A stretch of DNA of 64,000 nucleotides from Bacillota bacterium (lineage in GTDB: Bacteria > Bacillota > Sulfobacillia > Sulfobacillales > Sulfobacillaceae): positions 62,001 through 126,000 of the forward strand of contig JAKBWA010000064.1 in the NCBI GenBank assembly GCA_021841025.1, written 5' to 3'. This document shows positions 63,466 to 64,000 of the stretch, piece by piece (position 1 is the first letter of the stretch; the number at the start of each line of letters is the position of its first letter). Both the position numbers and the translations under genes were made by a program. The notes below the pieces were generated by a model that worked only from the letters and a program-made list of their open reading frames with translations, was not told where the DNA came from and made no database searches.

Positions 63466-64000
63466 TCATTGCATCTTCATCAATTGCGAAACAGTAACAA
63501 AGCGATAACCTCGCAGTGTCAAGTCCTTAAGTATAATCGGCAAGGCCTCAATGGTCTGCCGGCGGTTTGAGCCTCCATCATGAAATAGCACGATGTCCCC
63601 AGGTTGAATGTGGCTGAGAACACGGCTCACAATAGTTTCCACCCCGGGATTGGACCAATCTCGGGTATCTTCTGTCCATGACCACATCACTATATGCAAG
63701 TGAGTCATTTGAGCCGCTTGCAGTACGACCTTGTTGTAGGTTCCGTATGGTGTGCGAAGCAGCGTCGGGGTGATTCCAGTGACTTTTTTAATCGTCTCGT
63801 TGGCCTTTTTCAAATCAGCCACGTCTTCAGAAAGACTGTGCCGGGCTAAATTGATATGACTGTAGGTATGGTTTCCGACCTCCATTTTGTCATGAATTTC
63901 TTGTTGGACAATTTGGGGATTGCGCAAAACTTGTTGCCCTATCACAAAAAACGTGGCAACGGCATGATGGGTCTTCAGGATGTGAAGAATTTTGGGAGTA
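63466..64000 (-). CDS. Polysaccharide deacetylase, C-terminal part (cut by window edge)
   Basis: NodB-homology carbohydrate esterase; the reading frame runs off the right edge, where it reads HHAVATFFVIGQQVL. The metal His pair is in GNHTYSHINL, RTPYGTYN is motif 3, and PGDIVLFHDGG is motif 5. The first catalytic Asp motif lies outside the window. Likely cell-wall or exopolysaccharide deacetylation. Confidence 0.88.
   Translation of the reverse strand, partial: TPKILHILKTHHAVATFFVIGQQVLRNPQIVQQEIHDKMEVGNHTYSHINLARHSLSEDVADLKKANETIKKVTGITPTLLRTPYGTYNKVVLQAAQMTHLHIVMWSWTEDTRDWSNPGVETIVSRVLSHIQPGDIVLFHDGGSNRRQTIEALPIILKDLTLRGYRFVTVSQLMKMQ

Noticed and set aside
1..64000. CRISPR arrays, insertion sequences, prophage, rRNA and tRNA genes
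   Set aside because: No repeat-spacer pattern, transposase with terminal repeats, phage structural gene or RNA gene signature was seen.

Overview
The window looks like a chromosome segment of a low-to-mid GC Gram-positive bacterium. CodY, FapR, HslVU, RbgA, YlxM, a SAM-I riboswitch and a c-di-AMP (ydaO) riboswitch sit in gene orders known from Bacillus and Clostridia. Protein character and base composition fit a Sulfobacillus-like acidophilic Firmicute, but that assignment is inference. No IS element, prophage, CRISPR array, rRNA or tRNA was recognised. Most genes lie on the minus strand.

Layout. 1-5.1 kb (-): the start of glgE (cut by the window edge), a GH57/DUF3536 glycosidase with an apparent AUA start, cbiA, and an SDR oxidoreductase. 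5.3-7.0 kb: a small plus-strand ORF with a terminator, a 58-residue zinc-ribbon protein (-), and an AI-2E-family exporter (-). 7.2-11.2 kb (+): murJ, otsA, otsB. 11.1-15.3 kb (-): a methionine operon (two core-MetE-like genes and a homocysteine methyltransferase/MTHFR fusion) behind a complete SAM-I riboswitch with terminator and antiterminator. 15.3-20.3 kb: small membrane proteins, a BI-1/YccA protein, a gene-poor kilobase, and two tandem PLP trans-sulfuration enzymes, the second with an apparent AUU start. 20.3-25 kb: acyl-CoA ligase, flippase-like protein, small membrane protein, monofunctional transglycosylase.

25-38 kb (-): the codY-hslU-hslV-xerC-trmFO-topA block, rnhB-rbgA, lepB-rplS-trmD-rimM-rpsP-ffh-ylxM. 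38.7-40.9 kb (-): a two-gene sucrose-phosphate synthase/phosphatase-like module under a c-di-AMP riboswitch. It is inserted between ylxM-ffh and ftsY-smc. 45.5-49.4 kb (+): an HTH protein, a zinc-ribbon membrane protein and a class A PBP with an N-terminal zinc ribbon, inserted between smc and rnc. 49.5-57 kb (-): rnc and the fatty-acid/phospholipid operon fapR-plsX-fabH-fabD-fabG-acpP-fabF, headed by a promoter with a palindromic operator, then rpmF-yceD. 57-64 kb (-): a UbiB-like kinase, a Ser/Lys-rich protein, a Lon-like PDZ protease, a patatin, a coiled-coil protein, coaD, rsmD and a truncated polysaccharide deacetylase.

Themes. Osmolyte and storage-sugar metabolism recurs (GlgE, GH57, OtsAB, sucrose module with c-di-AMP control). 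Methionine supply is riboswitch-controlled. Several promoters have a strong extended -10 and a weak -35. At least two genes, possibly four, seem to start at codons other than ATG/GTG/TTG. No wholly new multi-gene system is proven. The best leads are the c-di-AMP-controlled sucrose module, the unusual start codons, and the zinc-ribbon/PBP cluster.
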